Positions 52,863-63,456 of a stretch of 64,000 nucleotides of DNA are shown one piece after another. The stretch is taken from positions 122,091,682 through 122,155,681 of the forward strand of contig CM061229.1 of NCBI GenBank assembly GCA_030844895.1. The letters run 5' to 3'. The DNA comes from Ambrosia x helenae. Taxonomy: Eukaryota; Streptophyta; Magnoliopsida; Asterales; Asteraceae. The stretch's first letter is position 1, and each line of letters opens with the position of its first letter. The notes beneath the pieces were generated by a model. It had not been told where the DNA came from. It did no database searches and worked only from the letters and a program-made list of their open reading frames with translations. The position numbers were made by a program, and so were the translations under genes.

Positions 52863-53333
52863 GGTCGTGTTTCATTGACACGGCTCGCGCCTCAAAGATG
52901 GTAATCCAGAGACAGTTTTCACTAGTGGACAAAGCTACAAAAAAGTTAACGGCATGGGGTTGTTCCCCACCTTCATACTTGCCTATAAATTGAGCTTTGA
53001 TCCCTTATTCCAGACCATCACTTGACACTAATTCTCTCCCATGTTCTACCACCATCTTCCATTATCCACCACACCATTTTTCATCTTTGAATCTTGGTTT
53101 GCTGTTGTTATTGAATCAAGATTGTAATAACTTATATTAATAACAAATCATTCTTGTTTGTCTAAATTTTTTCTCATTAAAGTTTAGTGTTGTTCATCAT
53201 TATAGCCATGTTAGGATAAGCTCTTGCATCACTTGAAGTAGATAAGACTTTAATGACTTTTTAATCTCTTTGTTTTGGATTTTTCATTTGGTGCTTTAAT
53301 GACTTTATGTAAACTTATCTTTATATCAAAAGT
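52863..53333 (+). promoter_or_regulatory. Possible promoter-like region beside element D
   Basis: A TATAAAT box (52984-52990) lies in moderately GC-containing DNA and is followed by a pyrimidine-rich stretch like a plant 5' untranslated region (CCATCTTCCATTATCCACC). No open frame follows within the region, so it may be a relic or another repeat. Confidence 0.2.
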
Positions 53334-53783
53334 AAATTCTAAAACAACTCTCATTTTGTGTTTGTTGATTCAAACATTCATGTCTAACGTCTTTATAAAA
53401 ACATGTTAACCACTTGGAAATGGATTAGAAGTGTGGTTTGGGTTTAGCTCTTGCCTTCCGCGAAAGGTGATATACACGATGCGCAATGATTTGATTTAGT
53501 TTATTTCTATTACCTTTGAGGAGTTAACATCAAAAAGGGGTTCATAATAGTTAGTGAATTCTAAAAAAAACTCTCACTTTGTATTTGTTGATTCAAAGAT
53601 TCATGTCTTACATCTTTATAAAACATGTTAACTACATGGAAATGAGTTAGAAGTTGTTTTGGGTTAAGTTCTTGCCTTGCGTGGAGAGTTGGTATACTCG
53701 ATGCAAAAGGACTTGATTTAATTCATTTCTACTATCTTTGAAGAGATAACAACAAATCAAGGGGTTCATAATAGCTAGTGAGT
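53334..53783. repeat. Imperfect tandem duplication, unit ~222 bp
   Basis: Two copies begin at about 53334 and 53556. They share AACTCTCA(C/T)TTTGT, TTGTTGATTCAAA, TTAGAAGT and GGGGTTCATAATAG, with scattered substitutions. No coding frame was recognised. Confidence 0.8.
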
Positions 53784-54822
53784 TAAATCCCTTAAAAAAG
53801 CTTTTTACATAATACTTTAACCCACAACATTTATGTTTAGGGTTTTGAACCCGATATTGCAAATTGTTCGCCTAGCCGCTTACTTCCTATATTGTTGAGA
53901 GTATTGATGCCCTCAAAAAGGGGATGTACTACATTATGGCATTAACACACATATTTTCTTTCTTCGATGAACAACTTTAGGTGGTTGTCATATGAAGAGC
54001 GATCGTGAAAACTTTTTAAATAGGCGTATGATTTAGTACCTAGCCCAGAGCCATTTCTATATTTGTGTAGTAATCGTTTGAAAAGTCCGCAACCGAAGAA
54101 TTAATGTTGTCATTAAGGGGGATTTGAAGCCAAATGATTCGAACCTTAACCGATTTTTCTTGTTAATTTTTTATAAAATTTCTAAAATTTATCTTTTTGC
54201 TTACTTTATTATATACTTTTAAAACTATCAAAAAAAACCAAAACTCTACTTTTTTGTTTGACTAGACGTTGACCACATTCCGATATTAAAAGCCCTTGTG
54301 TCGTTACAATACATCGGTATATATTGCCATCACCATTCAACACCAACGACGGGTGTAACGTGTTATAGTGAGTGGATCGTATCTTATCGTGTTTGCAAAA
54401 TTAAGACTTGATTTTGCGTAAAAACCAGCTAAGATGACTAATATTTATGTACAATTTGATGCACATTAGCCATTTTTTATCGAGCCAGACATTCTAGCAA
54501 AAGTCCAATTATGAGCTTTGTACTACTGTTGTACAACGAACGTTTAATATGAACAAATTTAATTAACAAATTTAAATGCGAACTCAATGCAATTTTTTAC
54601 ACAAAATCATATTTTTCTCTCACTATCACATCCAATAATATTGTGTCACCTTATTTCCATCAACATTCATCACTAAAACCATGGGGTGAAATGATACCAT
54701 CACATTCAATTTTTTTTTAAATACAAATAAAACATTACATTAAATAAAAAAACTTACACTAAATAAATAAATAAAAATTACATAAATAAAATAAAAAAAA
54801 GTTACATTAAATAAAAAAAATA
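53784..54822. other. AT-rich non-coding stretch
   Basis: About 1 kb without a recognised gene, RNA or element end. Poly-A/AAATAAAT tracts lie at its right edge (about 54715-54830). Confidence 0.4.
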
Positions 54823-55540
54823 CTAGAAAAAAAATAAAACATTACTATAAAATATAAAACCTAAATTCTTTTGCGTAACATTTGCCACACCGAAACATGC
54901 GAAAAATCTACGCCGACCTCGGTAGCATAGTCGATTTTTAGCGAAACCTTCCTGCATATCTTCTATTTCGTCGGGGTAGTTTTGCACCGCTTCCCTAAAA
55001 AACTTTTCGAACTTTGACACTTTGATTCAAGGTCCCCGTATTTGTGAGAGATTGAATCATAGGTATGTTGTGTTCCCCACGACAAGTACACCAAACTTGG
55101 CAAACACTTTTTCCACCATGGAGCGCTCCGGCCACGGCTAGGACCACAACCATGCACCATCGTTGTGTACGTTGTCGTACGTGATCACGAGCGCAATATT
55201 CCTCCTCTTATGTCTAGTGCCCACGCAACCATTGTGTGATTTTTTGTGATTTTTTTGTGAGGTGTGAAGAGGAAGATGAGAAGGTTTGTATGATTTTTTT
55301 TTTTTGTGTAGTAGAAGAATTTTTTTGAATATGTGTAAAAAAAAGGGTGTAAATATGTGTATTTATAGTAGGTGGTAATTTTTTTTTTTTTTTTGGGGTT
55401 TTGGACCGTTAGCCAACGGCTACTAGCTGCTAGCGAGTGTGATAAGCATCACATCTTTATTGCATCACGGCTGTGATTATTTAGGCAGGCGGTGTTCGTG
55501 ATGGTCACGCCCATCACGGCCAACCCATCACAGACCGCTC
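54823..55540 (-). pseudogene. Degenerate ORF remnant, possibly transposon-derived
   Basis: Two overlapping minus-strand frames (55160-54963 and 55020-54823) encode WWKKCLPSLVYLSWGTQHTY and FEKFFREAVQNYPDEIEDMQ. They appear to be one decayed protein broken by a frameshift. The region to 55540 is rich in ATCACGG/CCGTGAT short repeats (for example 55465-55535), the style of a DNA-transposon end. I could not define terminal repeats or name the family. Confidence 0.25.
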
Positions 55541-55735
55541 CTATAAATGACAACGATATTTTTATGCCTTAAGATTATTTACTTAACGTAATTTAATTGT
55601 TAAAAACAGTTTAGGGAGCTCAGGAAACTTCAATCCGTCTGTTTAGGGGAGTTCAGCAAAGTTTGTGAAAAAAACCAAGCTGACATATTGTGATTGATTT
55701 TGGTGAGAGAAGGTGATAGGAGTTGAAAGCACTTA

Positions 55736-56020
55736 TTGGGATGCTCGGAGTCCACCCCGGAAGCATCGTCAAGGAAGAAGAAAACGTTTGAACCACATCA
55801 CGCCACATGGATTCAAGTTCGAGAGGTTGCATGTATGAAGGCTGACCAGGGATTCAAACGTGTGAGAGAGCGAAGAGAAAATGTGAGAACTCCCCCAACA
55901 TCTTTATTGTCAGCGGAGGCTGTTCACCGTGTCCACTTTGTGGACCCTTATAAAAGACTTTCCAATCATCTTAACGACTTTTTTCCTACACTATATCAAC
56001 ATAATTTTTATATATACTGA
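55736..56020 (+). CDS. Small unrecognised ORF with a MGCSES start
   Basis: A 94-residue frame starts MGCSESTPEASSRKKKTFEP. The MGCxxS start fits an N-myristoylation/palmitoylation signal, and a basic RKKK stretch follows. The rest resembles no family I know. It could be the first exon of a membrane-associated protein, or chance. It stops 34 bases before the next hAT element. Confidence 0.2.
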   Translation: MGCSESTPEASSRKKKTFEPHHATWIQVREVACMKADQGFKRVRERRENVRTPPTSLLSAEAVHRVHFVDPYKRLSNHLNDFFPTLYQHNFYIY

Positions 56021-56053
56021 ATAACAGAATTTAGTAATGTATTTATCGGTCAC

Positions 56054-56776
56054 TAGGCATGTAAACGAACCGAACGTTCACGAACTGTTCGTGAACTGTT
56101 CGGCGGGAAGTTCGTTTATGTTCGTTTATTTAGATAAATGAACGAACACGAACACATTTTTTTGTTCGTTTAATTAAATGAACGAACATGAACACACGCT
56201 TTGTTCGTTCATTTATGTTCATGAACGTTCGTTTATGTTCGTTCATTTATGTTCGTTTAATTAAACTTTACTTTAATTTTATTATTTATTTCCATTTGGT
56301 TAAGTAACCTTAATTCATATTATATTATATTATATACAATATATTTGATATATTCTAAAAATTTAATCTTAACCCTAACATTTTAAAGATATCAGCCGCT
56401 CTCCTTCACAGCCCCACATCGCTTCTTCTCCACACTCCACAACCCTACTAATTTAATTTTGTTTTGGTTGCATTGTGATGTATTAGACTTGGTTGAATTG
56501 TGACGAATCATTATTAAACTTGTTTTTGTTTGTATTTATTAATGTTCGTTTATGTTCATTTGTGTTCGTTTATCTTCATGAACTGTTCGTTTAGGTTTTA
56601 ATTGAATGAACATAAACGAACACGAACACGACAAATTTCTTAATGAACAAACACGAACACAAAAATGTGTTCGATTATGTGTTCGTGTTCGTGTTCGTTT
56701 AAAGTTAAATGAACAAATACGAACACGTGTTCGTGTTCATTTGTGTTACTGTTCGTTCGATTCGTTTCCAGGCCTA
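56054..56776. mobile_element. Non-autonomous hAT-type element (723 bp)
   Basis: It starts TAGGCATGTAAACGAACC, ends TTCCAGGCCTA, and is flanked by the 8-bp duplication TCGGTCAC (56046-56053 and 56777-56784). Sub-terminal GTTCGTTTATGTTCG-type repeats lie on both sides of an AT-rich centre. It is clearly related to 60604-61289. No transposase is encoded. Confidence 0.9.
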
Positions 56777-56784
56777 TCGGTCAC

Positions 56785-57319
56785 GAAAAGATTAATTTTT
56801 ATATTTTGTAAAGCTTACCTCATTTGGTGACTTGTAAATTGGTTAAGGAGGATAAACTGATAAGTTGATATGTTAAGGTGTATTTTTATTATATCTTTTC
56901 TTTTTTCTTATTTAAAGTAGTGACTAAACGGCATGTGGTCTATCGGTGCCAAGGCATGACGAAAAGGTGTATCTCTTCAAAGCTTTATCATTTTCTTATT
57001 TTATTTCTAGTCTTCGTTTGTGCGTGTGTGTATATATTGAGGTGTACAACATAAACTGATGGAGACTCGTAGCTTGGTGGATAGTTTCTTGGTATTACAT
57101 ATGTGACACGCTGTTTGAAACCCACTTGTTATGTTCCTGTGCCATTCACCACGCTGAATGTCACATAGAAATAGATAGTTTTTTCTTTTTCACATTTTTT
57201 CTTTTGTTTATTAGCGTATAGCTGTTAACTTTTTAATGGTATCGTTTTCCCCCAATGAACTGAACATGGGTCAATACTCTTTTGGCCATTTTACGGCTAC
57301 ATTTTGGGTGTTCTCTTTT
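56785..57319. other. Non-coding stretch
   Basis: About 530 bp of AT-rich DNA with no recognised feature. Confidence 0.4.
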
Positions 57320-57795
57320 TTGTTTGCTATAGCGAATGCACTGAAGCATATCGAATTCCCGTCAATCACAACACGTGGGCTGAGGCGAATCCCATAACGC
57401 CTAACTCAAGGGCGACAACATGGGGTCTGAGAAAGAAGAATTCTGATTCTTTTAGCGCCTTCATCGGGCACTCATTACAAGAAGGAGGCCTCCTAAATCC
57501 TAACTCCTGGCAACATAACTTAAGAGAGGGGATGCCGAGAGCTACTTATTAGAATTTGGATTCTTACACACCGAGACTCCTAACTCTAAGACTTCCGCGT
57601 CACAACCTTATTTATGCTTGCTCGGGGCGCATCCCTGATATATTGGTCACCCCTTTATTGATGGATTATGGAAGACCCTAAAATCACGACAGTTAGCTTC
57701 CTGCGCTGCTTTTGACTTCCCTAATCAATAAGAGGAATCGGAATACCGAGTGTCTACTAGAAGAAAGGGGTTCGTTACCGCAATTGATTGATCAC
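57320..57795. other. Possible organellar (mitochondrial) DNA insert
   Basis: This block has balanced base composition and a texture unlike the AT-rich DNA on either side, for example GAGGCCTCCTAAATCC and GAATCGGAATACCGAGTG. It reads like plant mitochondrial spacer sequence. An 82-residue frame crosses part of it (57304-57552) but has no known domain. The judgement rests on general resemblance only. Confidence 0.3.
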
Positions 57796-58417
57796 ACTTT
57801 CATTCTTTAATCGGATTCCAAATTCTACTAATTAACATTTAAAAGCTTTAACTTGTTTCAGAGTACACTAGATTGTTTATAATCATGACACATTCATTTT
57901 AATGAGAAAAAATGCATAATTGTTTTTATTGATTTATTTGAGCGTATTATATAAAGGTCTTTCGTGCTATTTGAATTATAAATGAGTGAATTCGAGTGTA
58001 CTCGAATATGAAACAAATAATTTTAGGTCAATATTAATATTACAAAACATGCTAACCTAAAATGGGTTTAAACATGCCACCACCATTTTGCGTCTCCACC
58101 GGTTCTCTCATAATGTGCGTCGTCGCCACCCCTACCACCTCTGTTACTATACCAAACGATGGTACCGTAACAACCATTGTTCTCGCCTCTGCCACCTCGA
58201 TCTCCACTTTTATACCCACCATTGTTGCTACCACCTACATTGTCATTGTCGTTCGTCGCTACTTGCTGACATTAAACCAAATGTTGCAGGCGAACATGTT
58301 TTGATATTCTTAGTTGTTGGAAAAATGGGTAGTGAAAATGATTTTTCACTAATTTTGGACTTAAATAAATGTATTTATATATGTGTTATATAAATAATTA
58401 TTTCCGGGTTTGTGTAC
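57796..58417 (-). other. Non-coding stretch with a short Gly/Arg-rich frame
   Basis: A minus-strand frame at about 58265-58068 encodes NNGGYKSGDRGGRGENN and SNRGGRGGDDAHYERTGG, with RGG-like repeats as in RNA-binding proteins. It is only about 65 residues between stops and ends at a stop after WWWHV. It may be a fragment of a glycine-rich protein gene, or chance from GGT/GGC repeats. Nothing else was recognised. Confidence 0.2.
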
Positions 58418-59140
58418 TATATTGTGAGAGCGTCACAACGAAACAAACCATGTCCAAAATAGAGTTAAGATGGAATGAGATGTCGAAGCTTGAAAGTTGT
58501 AGATTGGAACAACCAAGATGAGAATGGATTAAGTTTTGTCAACTTGTCCCACATTGGTGGGATGACAAAACATGAAGTGGTTTATAAGAAGGAACACTCC
58601 TTGTATGTTGTTCAGCTTGAGCCAAACACTAGTAGGGACCCTAAAGGGTGCGAACACCCTTAACTCGCACACGCGCGTTGCGTGGGCAATGTGGCGCTTT
58701 GATGGCGCACTTTGCACTTCGCAGAGCCGCCTTTGTATTTTTGACCTCGTGCGGATGGTCTGGTACGTGGCAAAAGACCAGGTAGCGTCCTGGTCTCCGC
58801 GGTTGACGTAAACCGTAAACTACAAGTGGTGCGCGTCTAGTTGGGGCGCGGGTTGTCATCCGCGGATGACGTGGCTGGTTCCGATGGAACGTAAGGCACA
58901 AGCTTCTGGGTTTAGCCAGCGCGCGGGTCTGCGTAGCGCATCACCAGGTGTCCGCAGAGGGTGTTCACCCGCGGGAGACACAATAGTGCGCGCATGACAT
59001 CTTCGTGTGAGCGCGCAACGAACTGGTATTGTTGTACAGACTCGCTATGCGTTCTAGACCTGTTGTTTTAAGTCAGACTCGTAGACTGTTTCAACTCGTA
59101 TCTTAAATAGTAAAGACCATTTTGATTACCAATTAAAATG
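58418..59140 (+). repeat. LTR-like sequence, possibly Copia-type
   Basis: TCCCACATTGGTGGGATGAC followed by AAGTGGTTTATAAGAAGG resembles the promoter/start region of many plant LTRs (compare TCCCACATCGG in the Cassandra LTR at 59750). A GC-rich stretch (58640-59040) follows. No terminal dinucleotides, duplication or coding part could be fixed, and the matching end may lie near 61400-61680 beyond later insertions. Confidence 0.3.
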
Positions 59141-59684
59141 GGTGTTGCTAAATGCACTCCCTTATTTTTATTTTACTGGTTACACTCCCCCCTTGAAGTT
59201 TTTAAACAAATACAATTAAACTTAACATTTTCTAGGTTTTTAAAAATTGCATTAGTAAACATCTCTAAGTATTCTATGGGTTTATCCACTTCCCATAACT
59301 TAAAAAAAGAAATAAGAAATGACTCAGCAGAGTTATACTTCTCTTCATCACCATAGCAGAGGTTATTATGAGCTTTAAAGTTATCAACCCTCACATCCAG
59401 CATAAGCACATGGAAGGACAAACTGACAAAGAGACCTCACATCCATCGTGCAGCCATCTCGTTCATTCGCTCCAATACAGTAAAGATTAATACATGATCA
59501 AAGATTAAATAAAACATTTTTTTTTCTTATAGATGAGATCATAATCTAATCATATGTGTGTATGAACATAGTTTGAAATTTTGTCTCCATCCTCTTTCTT
59601 TCAAAGTCTACGTAAATTCCCCAAATTATAACAAAAATAATAACCCGTAGATTGTTGAAAGTCAAATAACTTATATTAGTGACC
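59141..59684. other. Stretch with a short minus-strand frame
   Basis: An 82-residue minus-strand frame (59421-59173) has no family I recognise. The left edge (CACTCCCTTATTTTTATTTTAC) is roughly mirrored at 60550-60585, which hints at a decayed DNA transposon around the Cassandra element. Confidence 0.2.
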
Positions 59685-59850
59685 TTTCCTGTAACAGTAC
59701 TGATTTCTGGGAGATTAACATGGACTTTTGTATGACACCCTAGGCAAATCCCACATCGGCCGTGGCCAGGAGAGATCTTTGGTTCATAAGTAATCCAAAG
59801 CCTCTTAAATCACCAACACGTTTTGGGCTTAATGCTAGTGGATGAGAGGA

Positions 59851-59914
59851 GAACTTCACAGTTAAGCGTGCTCAGGTGGGAATAGTATCAGGATGGGTGA
59901 CCTCCTGGGAAGTC
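59851..59914 (+). ncRNA. 5S rRNA-derived Pol III promoter region in Cassandra LTR 1
   Basis: AGTTAAGCGTGCTCAGG and AGGATGGGTGACCTCCTGGG match the A-box and C-box region of plant 5S rRNA, covering about half of a 5S gene. The rest is missing, so this is a captured promoter and not a 5S gene. Confidence 0.92.
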
Positions 59915-60259
59915 TCCACCGGGGCGACCAAAACAAATCCGTGAGCTCTGGATGGGCAACCCATCGGGGCAAAGCGGACAATATTGGTGGTGAGAGGGGC
60001 CGGATGTTACAAATGGTATCAGAGCCACTCCTGTGTCGTTCGGGATGGTGGGGCAAACCTCATCGAGGACGATGAGTCCCTAAGGGGGGGGGGGTGATTG
60101 TAACAGTACTGATTTCTGGGAGATTAACATGGACCTTTGTATGACACCCTAGGCAAATCCCACATCGGCCGTGGCCAGGAGAGATCTTTGGTTCATAAGT
60201 AATCCAAAGCCTCTTAAATCACCAACGCGTTTTGGGCTTAATGCTAGTGGATGAGAGGA

Positions 60260-60323
60260 GAACTTCACAGTTAAGCGTGCTCAGGTGGGAGTAGTATCAG
60301 GATGGGTGACCTCCTGGGAAGTC
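60260..60323 (+). ncRNA. 5S rRNA-derived Pol III promoter region in Cassandra LTR 2
   Basis: The same 5S-like block as at 59851, with one visible change (GGGAGTAG against GGGAATAG). LTR 2's GAGTAG is the form found in plant 5S rRNA. Confidence 0.92.
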
Positions 60324-60603
60324 TCCACCGGGGCGACCAAAAACAAATCCGTGAGCTCTGGATGGGCAACCCATCGGGGCAAAGCGGACAATATTGGTGG
60401 TGAGAGGGGCCGGATGTTACATTTCCGATGAGTATTTCGCTGGTGAGAGGACCTTAGCGATGGTGATAATAGGGAGGGTCAAGTATAAAAGTTTATTTTA
60501 TTAAAGGGGTTAAACTTGAAAATTGTAAAATGGCGTTTTTTTAGAAAGGGGTGCAAAAAGTAAAAAAGGGGAGTGTATTAATTCTCTTGTTTATGGCTTG
60601 TTT

Positions 60604-61289
60604 TAGGCCTGTAAACGAACCGAACGTTCATGAACTGTTCGTGAACTGTTCGGCGGGAAGTTCGTTTATGTTCGTTTATTTAAATAAATGAACGAACATG
60701 AACACAATTTTTTGTTCGTTTAATTAAACGAACGAACATGAACACACGTTGTGTTCGTTCATTTATGTTCATGAACGTTCGTTTATGTTCGTTTATTTAT
60801 GTTCGTTTATTTTGTTCGTTTATGTTCGTTTAATTAAACTTAGCTTTATTTTTATTATTTATTTCATTTTGTTAAGTAACCTTAATTCATATGTTCTAAA
60901 AACTTAACCCTAACCCTAACATTCTAAACATATCACTTATTATCCGCTCTTCACACTTCACAGCCTCACACTTCACAGCCGCTCTCCACCCTAACCCTAA
61001 CGTTCATTTATGTTCATGAATCATTATTAACTTGTTTTTGTTTCTGTTCGTTTATGTTCATTTGTGTTCGTTTATATTGATCATTTTGTGTTCGTTTATG
61101 TTCATGAACTGTTCGTTTAGGTTTAAATGAACGAACATAAACGAACACGAACATGACAAATTTCTTAATGAACGAACACGAACACAAAAATGTGTTCGAT
61201 TATGTGTTCGTGTTCGTGTTCGGTTAAAGTTAAATGAACAAACACAAACACGCCTGTATTCGTGTTCGTTCGGTTCGTTTACAGGCCTA
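60604..61289. mobile_element. Non-autonomous hAT-type element (686 bp)
   Basis: The inverted ends are TAGGCCTGTAAACGAACCG and CGGTTCGTTTACAGGCCTA, flanked by the perfect 8-bp duplication GCTTGTTT (60596-60603 and 61290-61297). The sub-terminal GTTCGTTTATGTTCG-type repeats are shared with 56054-56776. No coding capacity. Confidence 0.93.
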
Positions 61290-61297
61290 GCTTGTTT

Positions 61298-62672
61298 AAT
61301 AGAGTTTAATGAGCCTTTTAATATTGTGAGTATAAGAATGAAGGTTCATTCTAGGAAGTTGAAATATACACACTTAAAAGATTGCTCAATTCGGTTTCAA
61401 GGAAATTTAGAGAGGAGCACTCTCTAAACTATTAATAACTTTCTCTTTCCTTACGTTTCATAAACACAAAAACACCCGGTGTTATCTCTGGCTTGAGTGT
61501 CATCTCCGGCACTACATCACTGTTCCAGTTGTTGTACCCCGGGAGATAGACCATCTGAGAGGAGGTACGGAATCTGTTTTAAGGGCCTCGTGTCAAACAA
61601 GATTCTCAACCAAAACCGTCAACGACTTGTTTGTTTATTCTTGCAGTGAGCTTCGTACAAGATAGTTCGGTTGAAATTCTCCAAAGACATTGATTTGAAT
61701 CAAATTTGGTACATGTATTTGTATTTATTTTCATTTATATTTAGCTTTGTATACGGTATTGCACTGTTATATTTCCTACGAATAATGAGAGCCTCGTTAT
61801 TAATTTTAATTTTAATAAAAATTGAACAAATTTCCTGCATTAGTCTTCTAAATCAACATATTTCAAGGAGAAATCACTTTAGTTAGAACCCATTTTAACA
61901 CGTACCCCATTTGACTTGTTACCCTAAAGTCCCGCCTACCTTACCATGCTTATCCACAAAATTATCATAAGTTGATTTTATGTGCTGTCAAAAAATGTAG
62001 GCTTAATCAATACATATCTTCTTTCCTACGAAATGAAACCAATTGAGAAGGTAAGAATATTGAAACGATGATCACGTGGTTGTGAAGATCTAGGATTAAT
62101 ATTACCTCGATTAGTATCATCCACATATTTAATATCCAATCACAAGGAGATGTACTATGAACCAATGCGCTTGTGACACCAATCACTCTTAGCAGTCGCT
62201 TCAAGAAAGTGTTAATGTTTGGTTGTGAATAAATGTGTTCCACTTGTCAACTGTCGCTATTCTTCATTTTCTTTGAAAGCGTCATATACCAAAAACCCAT
62301 GTTACTATGTTACAAAATCGATGGTTGGGCCGGTACCGGTTAAGGGTCTGGAACCGATTTTTTTTTAAATAAAAAAAATAGTAATTGATTCATTTATTAG
62401 TAACTTACACCGGTAGGTAAAAAGTATTTATCATACTCAACTTTAATAAAAAGATAAAATCAAATTTTACTGGTTGTATTGTACTCCTTTAAGTTTAAAT
62501 AAAGAGTCGGATGTTACTTTGTTTATGATTTCGTTGGTATCCAAGACTAATCAAGAACATTGATGTCATTGTTGAACCGAAAAATGCAAGTTAAAACCAT
62601 AGATTATTAGATCCCACTGTTTTCTTGCATTACCGGGCAACTATTCTACTTTGTACAATCAACGCTACCAAG
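61298..62672. other. Non-coding stretch with LTR-like debris
   Basis: A short hairpin TTTAGAGAG / CTCTCTAAA (61406-61428) and sequence up to about 61680 look like the 3' part of a decayed LTR. The rest, to 62672, is AT-rich with no recognised gene. Confidence 0.3.
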
Positions 62673-63448
62673 TAGGGCTGTTCACGAGCCGAGCCGATCC
62701 GAGCGGAGCTTTGCTCGTGCTTGGCTCATTTACAAACCGAACCGAGCGGAGCGGCTCATTTACAATCGAGCCGAAAACCGAACGAGCATTCTTCGAGCGC
62801 AAATTTTCCGAACAAGCGCCGAGCGAGAATCGAGCGAAGAATAATATGGACGATCATAAAATTGGGATGTTTCCTTCGATGTTTTCATTGTCGGGTGACA
62901 AATAAGGTCGAAATGTCCGATGATAACACTAATATTGAGATCTCAGTGTCCAAGGATGAGGCTTAGATTGAGGCTGGTGAGGTGATGAGCATACGTCAGA
63001 GAAGAGTTGTTTCATTGTGACGTAGGTGTGATATCAAGCGACAATTAGCACTAATAACATAAAGAAGTCAAGACTGTCACCTCATGACTTATTGTTTTAC
63101 TATTAAATCTAGTGTTAATTTTTTTATTGAATTAAGTGGGCTGGTTATATTTTGTTTGCATATACTGAATCAAATCCAATAGAATCTTATATATAAAGCC
63201 ATAAATTCATCTATAAATTGTGTGTATATTTATTATTAAATAAATAAAAATTTATTCGAGCCGAACCGAGCCGAGCGTACCTTTGCTCGTGCTTGGCTCA
63301 TTTACAAACCGAACCGAGCCGATCGGCTCATATACAACCGAGCGGAAGATCGAGCGAGCATTTTTTGAGCATTTTTTGAGCATTTTTCGAGCATTTTCCA
63401 AACGAGCGACGAGCGATCCACGAGCGGCGAGCGATTTGAACAGCCCTA
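62673..63448. mobile_element. Non-autonomous hAT-type element of a second family (776 bp)
   Basis: The ends are TAGGGCTGTTCACGAGCC and TTTGAACAGCCCTA, with the perfect 8-bp duplication CTACCAAG (62665-62672 and 63449-63456). The flanks are packed with GAGCCGAGC-type motifs. A block of about 40 bp (CTTTGCTCGTGCTTGGCTCA and onward) occurs twice in the same orientation, at about 62709 and 63280. The centre is AT-rich. No transposase. Confidence 0.92.
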
Positions 63449-63456
63449 CTACCAAG

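Larger units (their letters stand above)
59690..60421 (+). mobile_element. Cassandra-type TRIM retrotransposon, complete
   Basis: Two near-identical LTRs, 59690-60011 and 60099-60421 (322-323 bp), each TGTAACAGTACTG to GGATGTTACA, are flanked by TTTCC duplications (59685-59689 and 60422-60426). A tRNA-Met primer site TGGTATCAGAGCC lies at 60014-60026 and a G-rich polypurine tract at 60083-60095. The internal part is only about 87 bp with no gene. The LTRs carry 5S rRNA-derived sequence, the hallmark of Cassandra. It must use proteins from other elements. Confidence 0.95.

Noticed and set aside
60061..60080. Hammerhead-ribozyme-like GATGAGTCC next to the Cassandra purine tract
   Set aside because: The required CUGANGA and GAAA core pair is not present in the right arrangement.
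59851..60323. Functional 5S rRNA genes
   Set aside because: Only the central promoter part of 5S is present, inside 322-bp LTRs with primer site and target duplication, which defines Cassandra.
59141..60590. DNA transposon (MULE-like) surrounding the Cassandra element
   Set aside because: CACTCCC-type ends at 59155 and 60570 are only roughly inverted, and no 8-11 bp target duplication could be found.
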